The position numbers and the translations under genes were made by a program. 64,000 nucleotides of DNA from Ceratothoa steindachneri. Taxonomy: Eukaryota > Arthropoda > Malacostraca > Isopoda > Cymothoidae. The notes below the pieces were generated by a model. The model was not told where the DNA came from, did not search any database, and saw only the letters and a list, made by a program, of their open reading frames with translations. Where the stretch lies: contig OZ018327.1 of assembly GCA_963969495.1 (NCBI GenBank), positions 30,573,175 to 30,637,174 on the forward strand. The letters run 5' to 3'. Position 1 is the stretch's first letter; every line of letters begins with the position of its first letter. Shown one piece after another: positions 10,501 to 19,070 of this stretch.

Positions 10501-12877
10501 TGGTTTGATTGATACTGGAGCGCAGGTGTCTTTAGTGAATGAGAATATTCTGAGTAAGTATGAAGAGTTTAGATGTTGCGAGCATAAACCTGTGAAGTTA
10601 CGGATAAGTGGATTAGGGAATGGCATGATAGTGGCATGGGAACTGGTTAGTCTGAAAGTGAGTTTGGGTAATGGTGTGAATGTGAAGCATGACTTTGTGA
10701 TTCTGAAAGGTGAGCAAATGCCTTGTTGTTTCTTGCTTGGTGTAGACTTTATGAGATTGAATGATTTGTCTTTGGATGCTGATAAGGATCGTCTTATGAA
10801 AGGTGAATGTGAGGTGATGAGGTTGAATGAGTGTGCAAAGAATGTTGTCAAGTTTTGCGGTATGATTGAGTTGGTCATGGATGATGAGAATGAGATTTTA
10901 AGTGATGATGATATTCTAGAGATGCAAGAGATGTGTCCTTTTGTTAGTGAGTTGAAGAGGTGTGTAATGATGCGTGTTGATTTGAATGAATGGCCAGAGT
11001 GTTTAAGTGATTTTAAAAGGTATGCTAAGGATTTTGTTGTTTGTATGGATGTTGTATATTTTGTGAGGCATGTGAAGGGTGGTGATGATATGTATGTACC
11101 TGTGATGTCCTTAGTTGGTATGATTGGTCTGGTGAAGGTTGTGCATGATAATTATGGGCATATGGGTAAGTTTAAGCTGTGGGAGTGTATGAAGGAGCAT
11201 GTGTTCCACCCGTTTCTGAGAACTGTTGTGAATGATGTTGCAACTACGTGTGAAAGGTGTCAGAAGCGAAAGGTACAAGGTGTGCAAGTGAAACCACCGA
11301 TGTTGAAAGTTGATGCGAAAGAACCGTTTGAATTGGTAGTGATTGATTGTGTGTCTTTGCCGCGTACGAGTGCTGGGAATGTTGGTATGGTTGTGATGGT
11401 TGACCATAAAAGTAAGTTTGGGTATGCAGCGCCTGTGAGAGATAAAAGGAGTGTGACTGTTGCGTGTGTGGTTGAGCAGTTGTTTTTTCCTATGTGTGTA
11501 TGGAAGCCTAGAAGATGTCTGAGTGATAATGGGCCTGAATTTGTAGGGGAAGTGTTTGAGCAAATGTTGAGAGAGAATGGTGTGGAGCATGTGAGAACAA
11601 CTCCGTATGTACCGTCTTCAAATGGATTGGCTGAACGGACTATAAGAACCTTGTGTGAGATGTTGAGAATGATGAGTACGACAGTGAATGACTGGGATGT
11701 GTGTCTGGGGAGAGTGTTGTGGGCGTATAATTCAACTGTGCATAGTGCAACTGGAATGTCCCCATGTCAGTTTGTGATGAATTTTGAAAGGCGAGTGAAA
11801 GATAGGTTTCGTTTGAGTGAAAGTGAGCAGAGTGTATGGCGTGAGGCGCATGAAAGGTTCCGTTCATTTGAATTAGGTGCAAAAGTATTGAAGGTGAAAG
11901 AAGTGAAGGGTAGGTTGAATGTGTCAAAGATGAGTGAGAAGTTTGATGGACCTTATAGAGTTGTGAGGGTTTGGGAAAATGGAGTGACGTATGTTTTGGA
12001 GAGTTTGAATGACGGCATGACTGAGAGAGTGCGGGCTCATCAGAGTCAGTTAAGGAGATGGAGAGAACCTCCTGACTACCTGGTGAGCCATCCAGTGTAT
12101 GGACTGTGTAGAGAGAGAGGTAAAGTGCATGATGATGAGATTGAATGTGATAGTATGGATCTGTCTGGGAAAGAGCTAGTCTTAGTCTCGAGGAGTAGAA
12201 AGCGTACAAAGAAGGGTGAAAGGAAGAATGCAAGTACGAATGAAAGTAAGTCTGAGCAGAGTGTTTCTGGTATGGGGGATCTTGAAAGGGAGATTGAGTT
12301 TTTGCGTAAACAGGTGAGTGATTTGGCTGGTATAAGTAGACGAGTGAGTGAGCTGCCTGTGCCTGATTTTTCTGGTTTTGGGAACAGTATGAATGATAGT
12401 GTGTTTGGGCAGAATGAACCTAGTGTGGCTGATTTTTCGGGTTTTATGAATGGTAATAGTAGGGGTGAGTTTGATGTAGTGAATGATGAAGTGGCTGATT
12501 TTTCAGGTTTCTGGTGGGAACCAGTTGAAGGGGTTTCTGGTATGCCTGTTGAGAATACAGGGGATGTGAGTGACCTGTCTGTTTCGCAAGAATGTACCTT
12601 GAGTTGGATGAGAGCTGTGAATGAGGAGCTGATGAATGGGGGTATGAAGAGTGAGAGTTCTGAACGGAAGAGTATGAAAGAATTCTGTCGTGAGATGGGA
12701 GAACTGGTAATGAGGGCTAAGAGTATGGTTGATGAGATGATAAATAGTGATGATGAGACTGACAGGACGACTGACGAACAACCCCGACTAATTGCTACGC
12801 GTAGCCAGGGACCAGTAGACGAGTGTGAATGGGTGCAGAAGGGTGCGATTGAGCACAAGTGGTACCGTGAAGAGTGA
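7529..12877 (+). CDS. pol: Pol polyprotein, copy 1 (PR-RT-RH-OTU-like-PR2-IN-tail)
   Basis: The frame opens at 7529, 13 nt inside gag, and is probably entered by -1 frameshifting; its first ATG is 7580 (residue 1 below). Domains: retropepsin 1 (LIDSG 38-42, ILGYDF 112-117); RT about 340-540 (LDLVRGYY, FIDD 484-487); RNase H about 630-755 (TDAS 637-640, ERELA, TDHQ 707-710); OTU-like about 783-915 (GDSLF 787-791 with Ser789 where Cys is expected, HYNWV at 904); retropepsin 2 (LIDTG 976-980, FLLGVDF 1051-1057); integrase zinc finger H1189/H1194/C1224/C1227; core D1256, D1316, E1352 (DD35E); GPY 1457-1459; then a ~280-residue tail with DFSGF at 1596, 1618 and 1640 and a short coiled coil before it. 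It copies and integrates the element. The tail lacks membrane segments. Confidence 0.92.
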   Translation, partial: SGKLNGKRVPAEVSSGCMSVSNVLVSLSSVKVLSGRKYECLSVKVELNGIECLALIDSGCKASLVYKDVYNKFSEKALLSESKGSLVGIGNRRVPVIGMIRSPVRMHGMMMNECEFSVIDKVSSEYGVILGYDFMKINRMVVHPASDQIERKIGKNGVYKLYVGKDGSVLRSVFTGIEVTAMESVRLVKGERVSVRVSWSKDVSLNVSENTVILDGKDACYKVRRVACVFDGLMRMNDPFVCVQADPSVKGQVRGIQVGDVLGHLSTVNEVGMDDSTDIRVNVANEKTCEWMYNEVKDMVKLDGCLTEYEREDVYRMIFERKGALSKGDLDFGVAKLPEFKIVLKEDSPIYQRPRHFPRPVAEEIEEQCLELEQLGVIEESESAWNSPIVPVRKPDGRLRLCVDYRKVNERTVKERFPMCVVSECVYSMHGMEWFTKLDLVRGYYQMPIAEESRPVTAFSSSKRHYQFRNLSFGLANAPGAFQRAMNVVLSKFASKNVIAFIDDILIMTETFEEHMRLVNDVLRTLESVGVKVKVAKCEWFAKEVEFLGHMVSENGLRKSSKYVEKVRMFPKPVTVKQLKSFLGLIEFQRKFIRDCSGVSKPLTEWMGKKGSTVVKWNDKMNEAYERLKEAAVEDVELAYPDYSVNAKMLELYTDASGYCMGGFLMQEQRLNGENVRRIIGYVSKAMNVAERKYSTVERELAAIRYCLKVLRPFLYGVRFVIKTDHQPLVYLQRMKWADSRIARTLEDLSDFDYVIEYVPGERNGVADLMSRYPGTNDENVCGVSDPEYLPKGIMNGKESKGGGDSLFESVWNGLQDLKSDGVDVRVPDSVDDLRKEVMNEVCRKPESIGMAKVRNFMKELRAMCMQGVPPFQEVLIVVSRLYGVIVYVHFGGERPIVYKDEKMKGLNPNVVHLQCLSGVHYNWVIEKCSYIREKNDCLDEDERVVSDDMGVNDSVDISADVGVLVPSVYCEHGGPDMMEARVKVGERLFCGLIDTGAQVSLVNENILSKYEEFRCCEHKPVKLRISGLGNGMIVAWELVSLKVSLGNGVNVKHDFVILKGEQMPCCFLLGVDFMRLNDLSLDADKDRLMKGECEVMRLNECAKNVVKFCGMIELVMDDENEILSDDDILEMQEMCPFVSELKRCVMMRVDLNEWPECLSDFKRYAKDFVVCMDVVYFVRHVKGGDDMYVPVMSLVGMIGLVKVVHDNYGHMGKFKLWECMKEHVFHPFLRTVVNDVATTCERCQKRKVQGVQVKPPMLKVDAKEPFELVVIDCVSLPRTSAGNVGMVVMVDHKSKFGYAAPVRDKRSVTVACVVEQLFFPMCVWKPRRCLSDNGPEFVGEVFEQMLRENGVEHVRTTPYVPSSNGLAERTIRTLCEMLRMMSTTVNDWDVCLGRVLWAYNSTVHSATGMSPCQFVMNFERRVKDRFRLSESEQSVWREAHERFRSFELGAKVLKVKEVKGRLNVSKMSEKFDGPYRVVRVWENGVTYVLESLNDGMTERVRAHQSQLRRWREPPDYLVSHPVYGLCRERGKVHDDEIECDSMDLSGKELVLVSRSRKRTKKGERKNASTNESKSEQSVSGMGDLEREIEFLRKQVSDLAGISRRVSELPVPDFSGFGNSMNDSVFGQNEPSVADFSGFMNGNSRGEFDVVNDEVADFSGFWWEPVEGVSGMPVENTGDVSDLSVSQECTLSWMRAVNEELMNGGMKSESSERKSMKEFCREMGELVMRAKSMVDEMINSDDETDRTTDEQPRLIATRSQGPVDECEWVQKGAIEHKWYREE
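7532..7573 (+). promoter_or_regulatory. -1 programmed ribosomal frameshift signal, gag/pol
   Basis: The gag frame ends GCG GGA AAC TGA, containing the slippery heptamer G GGA AAC (7532-7538) in the correct phase. Slipping back one base reads GGG AAA CTG and enters the pol frame, which is open from 7529. A 9-bp stem follows after a 9-nt spacer: 7548-7556 (AGAGGGTAC) pairs with 7565-7573 (GTATCCTCT), with one G-U pair and an 8-nt loop. This is the classic architecture. The same arrangement occurs in copy 2. Confidence 0.85.
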
Positions 12878-12913
12878 TTGAAAGGGTTTAGTGAGTGGCT
12901 GGTCGAATGGCTT

Positions 12914-12926
12914 AAGGAAGGAGGGG
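12914..12926 (+). other. polypurine tract, copy 1
   Basis: AAGGAAGGAGGGG ends exactly at the first base of the 3' LTR. It is the expected RNase H-resistant primer for plus-strand DNA synthesis. Confidence 0.85.
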
Positions 12927-13791
12927 TGTGGTGGGGCGAATGTGAGTGTGTGTAAAAGGGCCATTCTCCCACCCCTTTTCTCAGTACCCTCTCCCTCCCT
13001 CTGTAAGAATGTGTGTGAATGGGAATGGGTTTGTTTTATTTTTGTTAAATTCATGTATAAAATGATTACCATGTTTTTCTTTCTTTCCAGGCGTTATTCT
13101 GGAAAGATAAAAGCTAATTTTAAGATATCACTCTAAAAGATATTTCCTTGTTTAAATTGAACTTTAACGAAGCGTTATTCTGGAAAGAGGTAAGCTAGTC
13201 AATGTATTTTCGGGTAATGCCCAATTATTGGTTTCGCCATCCATGTATAAATGGATGGATCACTGAAGGAGGATATATCTCTTCTTCAGAGAGAGTGGAA
13301 GTGCAGACTGGAAGCAAGAGGGGTTCTATAGAGGAGTGCTCCACCCAGCCCTGAGAGGAGGGCTTTCGTGTCTCTATCCACCTGAACCGCCATACCTGCC
13401 TTCGTTGACAATCCTGCCTCCTTCTAGTTAGCCAACTACCGCCCACCTCCAGCAAGACATAGCGCGTGTCCCCTTTTCGTTCGGTTGTGGTTGTGTTTTT
13501 TGTTTTGTCTAGAATTTACGTAAATTGTTGTATCCGCCCGTTATACGCTTCTCGTTTGGTATCATTATTTTTATTTGGGAATTTAGCCTCATTTTGAAGT
13601 GTGCACACTTCCCTAGTAAAATATAAAATTTTTGTAAATATAAACTGTAGCTATCATTGTATTTTTGTAAGTAAAGGGACTGTATATACAATCCGTTTTA
13701 TTCTCCCTCGATTTCTCACGTCCGGACAGTGTAGGAAGCGGGTTGGATCGATTATCGATTGGGATTAGAGATCTATTTTCGGCCCGCTACA
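12927..13791 (+). repeat. 3' LTR of copy 1
   Basis: 865 bp, apparently identical to the LTR at 4832-5696 base by base, ending CTACA. It is followed by target duplication GCAC (13792-13795). Confidence 0.92.
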
Positions 13792-13803
13792 GCACTCCTC
13801 TAA

Positions 13804-13983
13804 GAACAGAATGAGAGCCGGCCATTGTTCCCAAATTCGACTAACACTGTGCCGCAGATAGGCAAAGTGTCTTACATGGTTTTAGGATTTGATAATCATC
13901 CACATTTAAAAGACATTAACGCAAAAGACTTTTTTAATTGTGATGTCAGTCGCCTTATCACACAAGATGGAAAATCCATTTGA
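13804..13983 (+). other. short unidentified coding-like frame
   Basis: A 59-codon open frame without ATG at its beginning encodes a protein-like sequence including VSYMVLGFDNHPHL and FFNCDVSRLITQDG, then stops. It lies in the flank of copy 1 just before a hAT-like remnant. I do not recognise the family; it may be an exon or transposon fragment. Confidence 0.25.
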
Positions 13984-14031
13984 TAGTTTGAAATCTTCAA
14001 CAAGCTTTTAACGGCCATACTGCGACAAACA

Positions 14032-14034
<3 letters not shown>

Positions 14035-14089
<55 letters not shown>
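14035..14089. repeat. (AT)n microsatellite
   Basis: About 27 uninterrupted AT dinucleotides. Confidence 0.97.
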
Positions 14090-14094
<5 letters not shown>

Positions 14095-14095
<1 letters not shown>

Positions 14096-14584
14096 GTATG
14101 ATTGCATCTCATTCCCTTAATGTCTATTGAGTCATCAGCAATGTCATGGAGAGTTGGCACAAGAGAGTCTAAGAAGTTGAGTGAAATGTTTTTCTTGTAA
14201 TCGGGGCTACAACTTTCAACTCTGCCTTGACAGTTGTAGAATCCCTGATGACAGTGCAAGATCTTATGGGGCGATTTTGCTGATATATCTTGGCTCGCTG
14301 CAAGGGATGAGATGATTATCACAAAAGGAGCAAAAAGTCTTTTCTGGATGGATTTTCAATTCAGAAAGCCATCCTTGTGCCCAACTCTCATTTTCCCACT
14401 CACAGCAATATTTTTGGTGTCTATAATTCTTCTTGGCTTCTTTTGTCATCTTTGTCTGAGGCTGGGTCATGTCACTTGGTGAAGTTGTTAATAGCTCCAT
14501 CCTCAGACTAATGTTGATTGAGTGCAGTCTGCTGGATTCTCCCCTGTGCCAGTGTAACCTGTGAAGTTGTTGCATTCTTAACAC
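14095..14584 (-). pseudogene. frameshifted BED-zinc-finger / hAT-like fragment
   Basis: On the minus strand one frame (to about 14270) encodes KYCCEWENESWAQGWL followed by FCSFCDNHL. This is the N-terminal pattern of a protein family common in arthropod genomes that pairs a BED-like zinc finger with a hAT-like transposase region. A second, overlapping frame continues with 'NISLNFLDSLVPTLHDIADDS' and 'RCNHTK', which resembles the segment after the finger in the same family. The two parts are in different frames and the rest is missing, so this is a broken fragment. The family call is from pattern memory and needs a profile search. Confidence 0.45.
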
Positions 14585-14599
14585 ATATCAGGCAACAAA

Positions 14600-15330
14600 C
14601 AGTCACACACCACAATAAATTTAACCATTGAAAAACTACAAGCCACATTCCACCAAGGTTACATATCTATAGGTCAAGAAAGCATCAACCTCAAACCCAA
14701 ATCAAAGCATACACCCCTCTTTTATATCATGTTTCTATGTATTTAGAGAGGAAAGATCTTCCTAGAGATTTCTTTAGTTACCTGGAGCTGGGGCTGGGGC
14801 TGGTTGGGTATGACTTCAAACCACGAGGAGGCTATGTTGTGAATTTCCTCAAATTGCAAGTAGGTGGCAGTGTAGTAGAAGAGTATACAGTATATTCAGA
14901 GAAAATGAGAGACTTTCAGGGGTATTATTATTAGTAGTAATAGTAGTATATTTTTTATAGTAATGATCAGTATATTTGCTTGAGAAACGGTGCAATTTAT
15001 GAAGATTTTCTTGAGAAACAGCTTCAATTCTTAAAAATCATTGAGAAATAGCATAAAAACCTTCAGTATCCTGTAGAAAACTGTAAAAAATCTGTAGCAA
15101 TACAGGGAAAACTGTAGGTCTGGCAACTTTGCTGACCGCTGGCATTTTTTGGTGCCTCTGGGCTATCATCTGGGTCTTCCTGCCCAGTCCTTATTAAAAA
15201 ATAAAGATTAAAGTTCAAAATATAAATCTCCACTACATATTGTCATTTTAGCCCCTAGCTACATATTACCATTTTCCCCGTAGGTATCCTCCACCCCCTA
15301 CAATAGGCTGAAATCCCCTACCATAGAGAT
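14600..15330. other. no gene recognised
   Basis: AT-rich, with several stop-interrupted frames and no recognisable protein motif. It precedes the CR1-like ORF1 remnant. Confidence 0.5.
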
Positions 15331-15959
15331 TTTCCCCTATGAGTGGCAGTCTTGCTTTGGTAGAGGAGGCGAGTCAGTTGTGTGATGAGTGCAAGAGATT
15401 AAGTGAGTTGGTGTATGAAGTAAGAAGGGATACGAGTGTACACATGAAGAATGTGGCTGGGAGAAGGAGGGTGGAAGATAGACCTAGACTAAGGATTGGA
15501 GGAAAAGAAGTGACTGATGTAAGTGAAGATGTGAATGGTGGGTGAATATGGATAGGTTAGGACAGTTTAAGTATGTGAGTAAGGGGGACATGGAACCTGA
15601 TAGGTTGACTAATAGATTCAATGCCCTGAGAGAGGAAGATATTGAAAGTGATTTGTCTGATGTGGTTGCGGAAGAAAGTTGAATAAGTAGTGGTTTGAAA
15701 GAGATCAGGAGGGAAGGTGAAGCTAGAACTAGGGGGACTAGGAGGATGACTGAGGTGCTTGTGATGAGTGACTCTCAGATTAGATAGGAAGGTGAGTGCT
15801 CGCAAATGGAAAGGAGTGAGAATTTGTTTGCCGGGCCCTGGTGTAAATAATGTGTGAGAGGGATGCAGTTGTGATTACGCATGTGACAGTAAATGATGTC
15901 AAGAAGGTGGGTTCATGTGAGTTACGAGAGAGGTACAAAAGGTTAGTTAACCCATTAGT

Positions 15960-16685
15960 CGCCAAGTGAATTGCTTTGAAATTGCCCTCAAAAAATTTAT
16001 TTTTATTACCTCATTATGGAAAATAATAAAATAAAATATTTAAATCCTTTATTTTATATCAAATAATATATCATTTTAATTGCAAAGAATTATTCTATTG
16101 ATTTAACCTAAAAAATATTAATAGACTTCTACATATTTAGAATTATGATTGGAAATATTTGCTTGTTGCTCAAAGTTATTTCTTGTTAACTGAAGAAATG
16201 AATTGTTAAATTTTAGTTACCGCTTCTAAGCCAACGTCATTTTATAGAAAACTGCTTATTTCTTATTGATAACTGTTTTATATGAAATCAATTTTCAAAT
16301 TTGGTGAAAAAACAAATATTAACCTATTTTGGGGCTGAATAGGCTTTTATCCCTTAGTCCGCTTTAAATAAGATGCTGATTTTAATTGGATGATAAATGA
16401 AAAACATAAGTGTATTGAACAAAAAAAAGAAGTCCTCAAAAAACAGCTGTTTAGAAAGGTGTAAACCATAAATCAGCCCCTTTTTTGCGGTCGATTTATG
16501 GTGGACCTTGAACGAAGTCAAGTTACTCTCATTGATAAATCTCTGTTTACAAACAAAGGACTGACTTAAGCCATTTATGTATTTTAATTAGATGATTACT
16601 CACTAAAATATGAGTTTGACCAAAAAAGAAGCTGAATTATCCTAAAAATCAGGGCGAATGGTTGTCTCGTACAATTGGACTGAAT
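15960..16685. other. AT-rich insertion inside CR1-like ORF1
   Basis: The ORF1 protein homology stops near 15955 and resumes near 16690. The intervening ~720 bp is very AT-rich and non-coding. It begins GTTAACCCATTAGTCGCC, so TTAA followed by CCC is reminiscent of a piggyBac-type target and terminus, but I could not find a matching inverted end. Confidence 0.35.
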
Positions 16686-16765
16686 GAGTATGTGAAAGGC
16701 ATGTGTGAGGCATCGGGATTATAGTGTTTGTAGATGCTTGGAATGAGTTTATGAGAATAAGGCAT

Positions 16766-17552
16766 TGTGGGGAAGCGGTGTATGTGTGTGTGTGTGTGTG
16801 TGTGTCTGTAGGGCCATTCTCCCCCCCCCCTTTACATATATCTTTCCCTACCCCTGTGTGTGTGGGTAGAATTTGCCTTCCAATTATTTATATTAGGAAT
16901 ACAGATAATGTTAATATTTTTTTTTTATTTTCAGTATATAAATATTTCTACAATTTTGTAAAAGTTAGGAGTATCCTAAAATTTGTCCAGCGCATTGGGA
17001 TATTACCCTTAGTATTGCATCCTGTGTCTTTAAAGAGTGAAGCTTTAGCGGACTGTGAGAGGAATCCTCGAGGCGAGTGCTCTGCCCAGCCCAGCCCTGA
17101 AACAGAGGGCGTTACCTGCCTCGCTTGCCACCGGCACTGCCTACCTGCATTGGCTGATGAGCCTGTCCCCCTTTTTATTGGCCGACTACTACTACTACTA
17201 CCACGACCACCCAGCGCACAAGTGATAGTCCCATGCCTCTTCTCGTTCGGGTGTTGTTTTTTTTGTTTTGTTGTGTGAACTTGTTTGGCTTGTGGAAATT
17301 TGTTCTCTGCACCTGTCATATTTTATTTTTGTTTTTGATGGAGAAGTTTAATTTGTATAGAGTATTTATTTTGAATGCGCACCGGTGTTTTGTTTTGTTT
17401 TTGTAAATATAAACTGTAATTTTCACTGTATTTTTTTGTAAAGTAAAGGACTGTATATCAAATTGTATCAATTCTTCCTTGGGGTTCTTAAGGTCCATAA
17501 ATTCTAGGATAAGGTTGGAACGTGGGGTTAGTGTTGCTTTCAGCCCGCTACA
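16766..17552 (+). repeat. solo LTR, diverged relative of the large gypsy element
   Basis: This 787-bp sequence starts TGTGGGG and ends CAGCCCGCTACA. It shares blocks with the large element's LTR in the same order: 'GGGCCATTCTCCC', 'GAGTGCTC.GCCCAGCCCTGA', 'TTGTAAATATAAACTGTA', 'GGACTGTATAT', 'GGCCCGCTACA'. Flanks are GCAT (16762-16765) and GCGT (17553-17556), a 4-bp duplication with one mismatch. It sits in the CR1-like ORF1 and lacks internal sequence, as expected after LTR-LTR recombination. A (TG)n tract lies at 16782-16804. Confidence 0.78.
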
Positions 17553-18811
17553 GCGTATATATTGGATGGGGTGGGGTTGACATGTTGTGGCAGGAGTTAG
17601 ATAGTGTCGTTGGATCTTTGCAAGTGGGAAACTAGTTACTGAGAGTGGTCAGGGAAATATAAGAGTATAGGGTGGGGCAGGGAAAGAAAAGAGATGCAGA
17701 AGAGATAGAGCGGAAGGTATACATTGCAAAAGAGGTGCTTCAGGGATAGGAGGGCCAGGTTGTCTTTATACCAATGCTCATAGTCTAGGAAATAAGAAAG
17801 ATGAGTTATATAGATATATTATTGATAAAGATATAGATATAATATGTGTAATAGAATCATGGGTTAATGAAAATAAATTTAATGACAATGTGAGTGAATT
17901 TGAACTACAGGGTTATGATATGTACATTAGTCAAAGGAGAGATAGGACGGGTGGTGGGTTGATTATTTATATCAGAAATAGCATTTCTTCAAATCTAAAT
18001 AATTCTATAAAGCAAGAAGAAGTTGAGTCACTGTGGATAGATATTAAGGTCATTTAAAATAGGATAATACAATTGTGAGACTTTTACAGACCACCTGAAC
18101 AGACAGACTGTATTGATGAGCTAATGACCAGGGAAATAAGGAAAGGATGTGAATTAGATACAGTTATTCTTGGTGACTTTAATTTAAATACTGTGGACTG
18201 GGAAAATATGATAGGAAGGGATAGAGCAAGTTGTAAGTTTATAGAATGCTTTGAGGATCATTTTTTTACTCAATTTGTTAATAAGCCAACAAGGGGTGCC
18301 AATATCTGAGATCTGGCTCTTTCAAATGATGATCACTTGGTTCAGGAATTGACTGCAGGGAAAACATTGGGAAATAGTGATCATCAGATGGTTTGTTTTA
18401 ACTTGGGTAGTGAACGGTAGAATATCAACAAACTCCACAAAAACTCCAAATTTTAATAGGGGCGAATACAATAAATTACACAACTTGCTAAATCAGATTA
18501 GGTGGGATATAGAATTCAGGGAGGAAGGATACTTATGAGATGTGGGACACTTTTAAGACTATATTAAACATAGTCCAGGAGCAGTGTATTCTAATGAAGG
18601 CTATTAGAAAGAAATGTAGGAAGCCGTTGGTCAACCAGAAATGAGCTAAATAAGATTATTAAGAAGAGCAAAAGGGTGGCAGAGAATAATTTAGTTCAAA
18701 GTAATAATAAAGATCCAAGAAAATTCTTTAGCTATTCAGATCAGATGAAGGTGTCTGGTATAGCTTTTTCTACAGCACCGGACTATACATTTTTCTTGAT
18801 CTTATTTCAGG

Positions 18812-19070
18812 CTACTCAGGCTCTCCCAACACTTGTTTTCTTTCCTTCCAAAGACAGTATCTGAGTTCCTTATATTTTTCAGCTTTTTCACTTCCTGTAA
18901 ATAATAACACTTCACTTAATTGCACATCCTGAATTTCAAACTTACACTCATTCATGAAATGTCCCAAAGTTTCTTCTTCTCTTGTCTTACACAGTTGACA
19001 CATCACATCTCCCAAGTACCTCTTCCTCCATCCAAGTTGCAATGTGTTGCTCTGTGCCCTATACATTAAA
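18812..19070 (-). pseudogene. LINE C-terminal zinc-finger-like fragment, antisense in CR1-like LINE
   Basis: The minus strand encodes CQLCKTREEETLGHFMNEC, the Cys/His motif found after the RT of several non-LTR retrotransposons. It resembles the 3' part of the LINE at 32870-35880. It interrupts the plus-strand CR1-like copy just upstream of its RT segment. Confidence 0.55.

Larger units (their letters stand above)
4832..13791 (+). mobile_element. intact Ty3/Gypsy-like LTR retrotransposon, copy 1
   Basis: The 8960-bp element consists of 5' LTR, tRNA-Lys-type primer site, gag, a -1 frameshift signal, pol, polypurine tract and 3' LTR. LTRs start TGTGG and end CTACA, and a 4-bp target duplication GCAC lies at 4828-4831 and 13792-13795. 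By eye the two 865-bp LTRs show no difference and both ORFs are open, so the insertion is recent and may be competent. It lies inside an older antisense relative. Domain order RT-RNase H-integrase with a GPY/F module places it in Ty3/Gypsy; the extra OTU-like and second protease domains are unusual. No envelope-like ORF follows pol. Confidence 0.93.

Noticed and set aside
11950..12877. Integrase C-terminal extension as an envelope protein (errantivirus-like)
   Set aside because: It is in frame with Pol and has no signal peptide, furin-like site or membrane segment.
7832..12972. Long minus-strand open frames opposite gag and pol (up to 328 codons), repeated in copy 2
   Set aside because: They are His/Ser/Thr/Leu-rich products of reading GA- and GTG-biased sense codons backwards; no motif, and conserved only because the sense strand is.
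13225..13691. Short open frames inside the LTRs
   Set aside because: Present in every LTR copy by sequence identity only; no coding motifs, and they cross the promoter region.
15960..16685. piggyBac-like MITE (TTAA|CCC start)
   Set aside because: No matching inverted end or second TTAA at the other border could be found.
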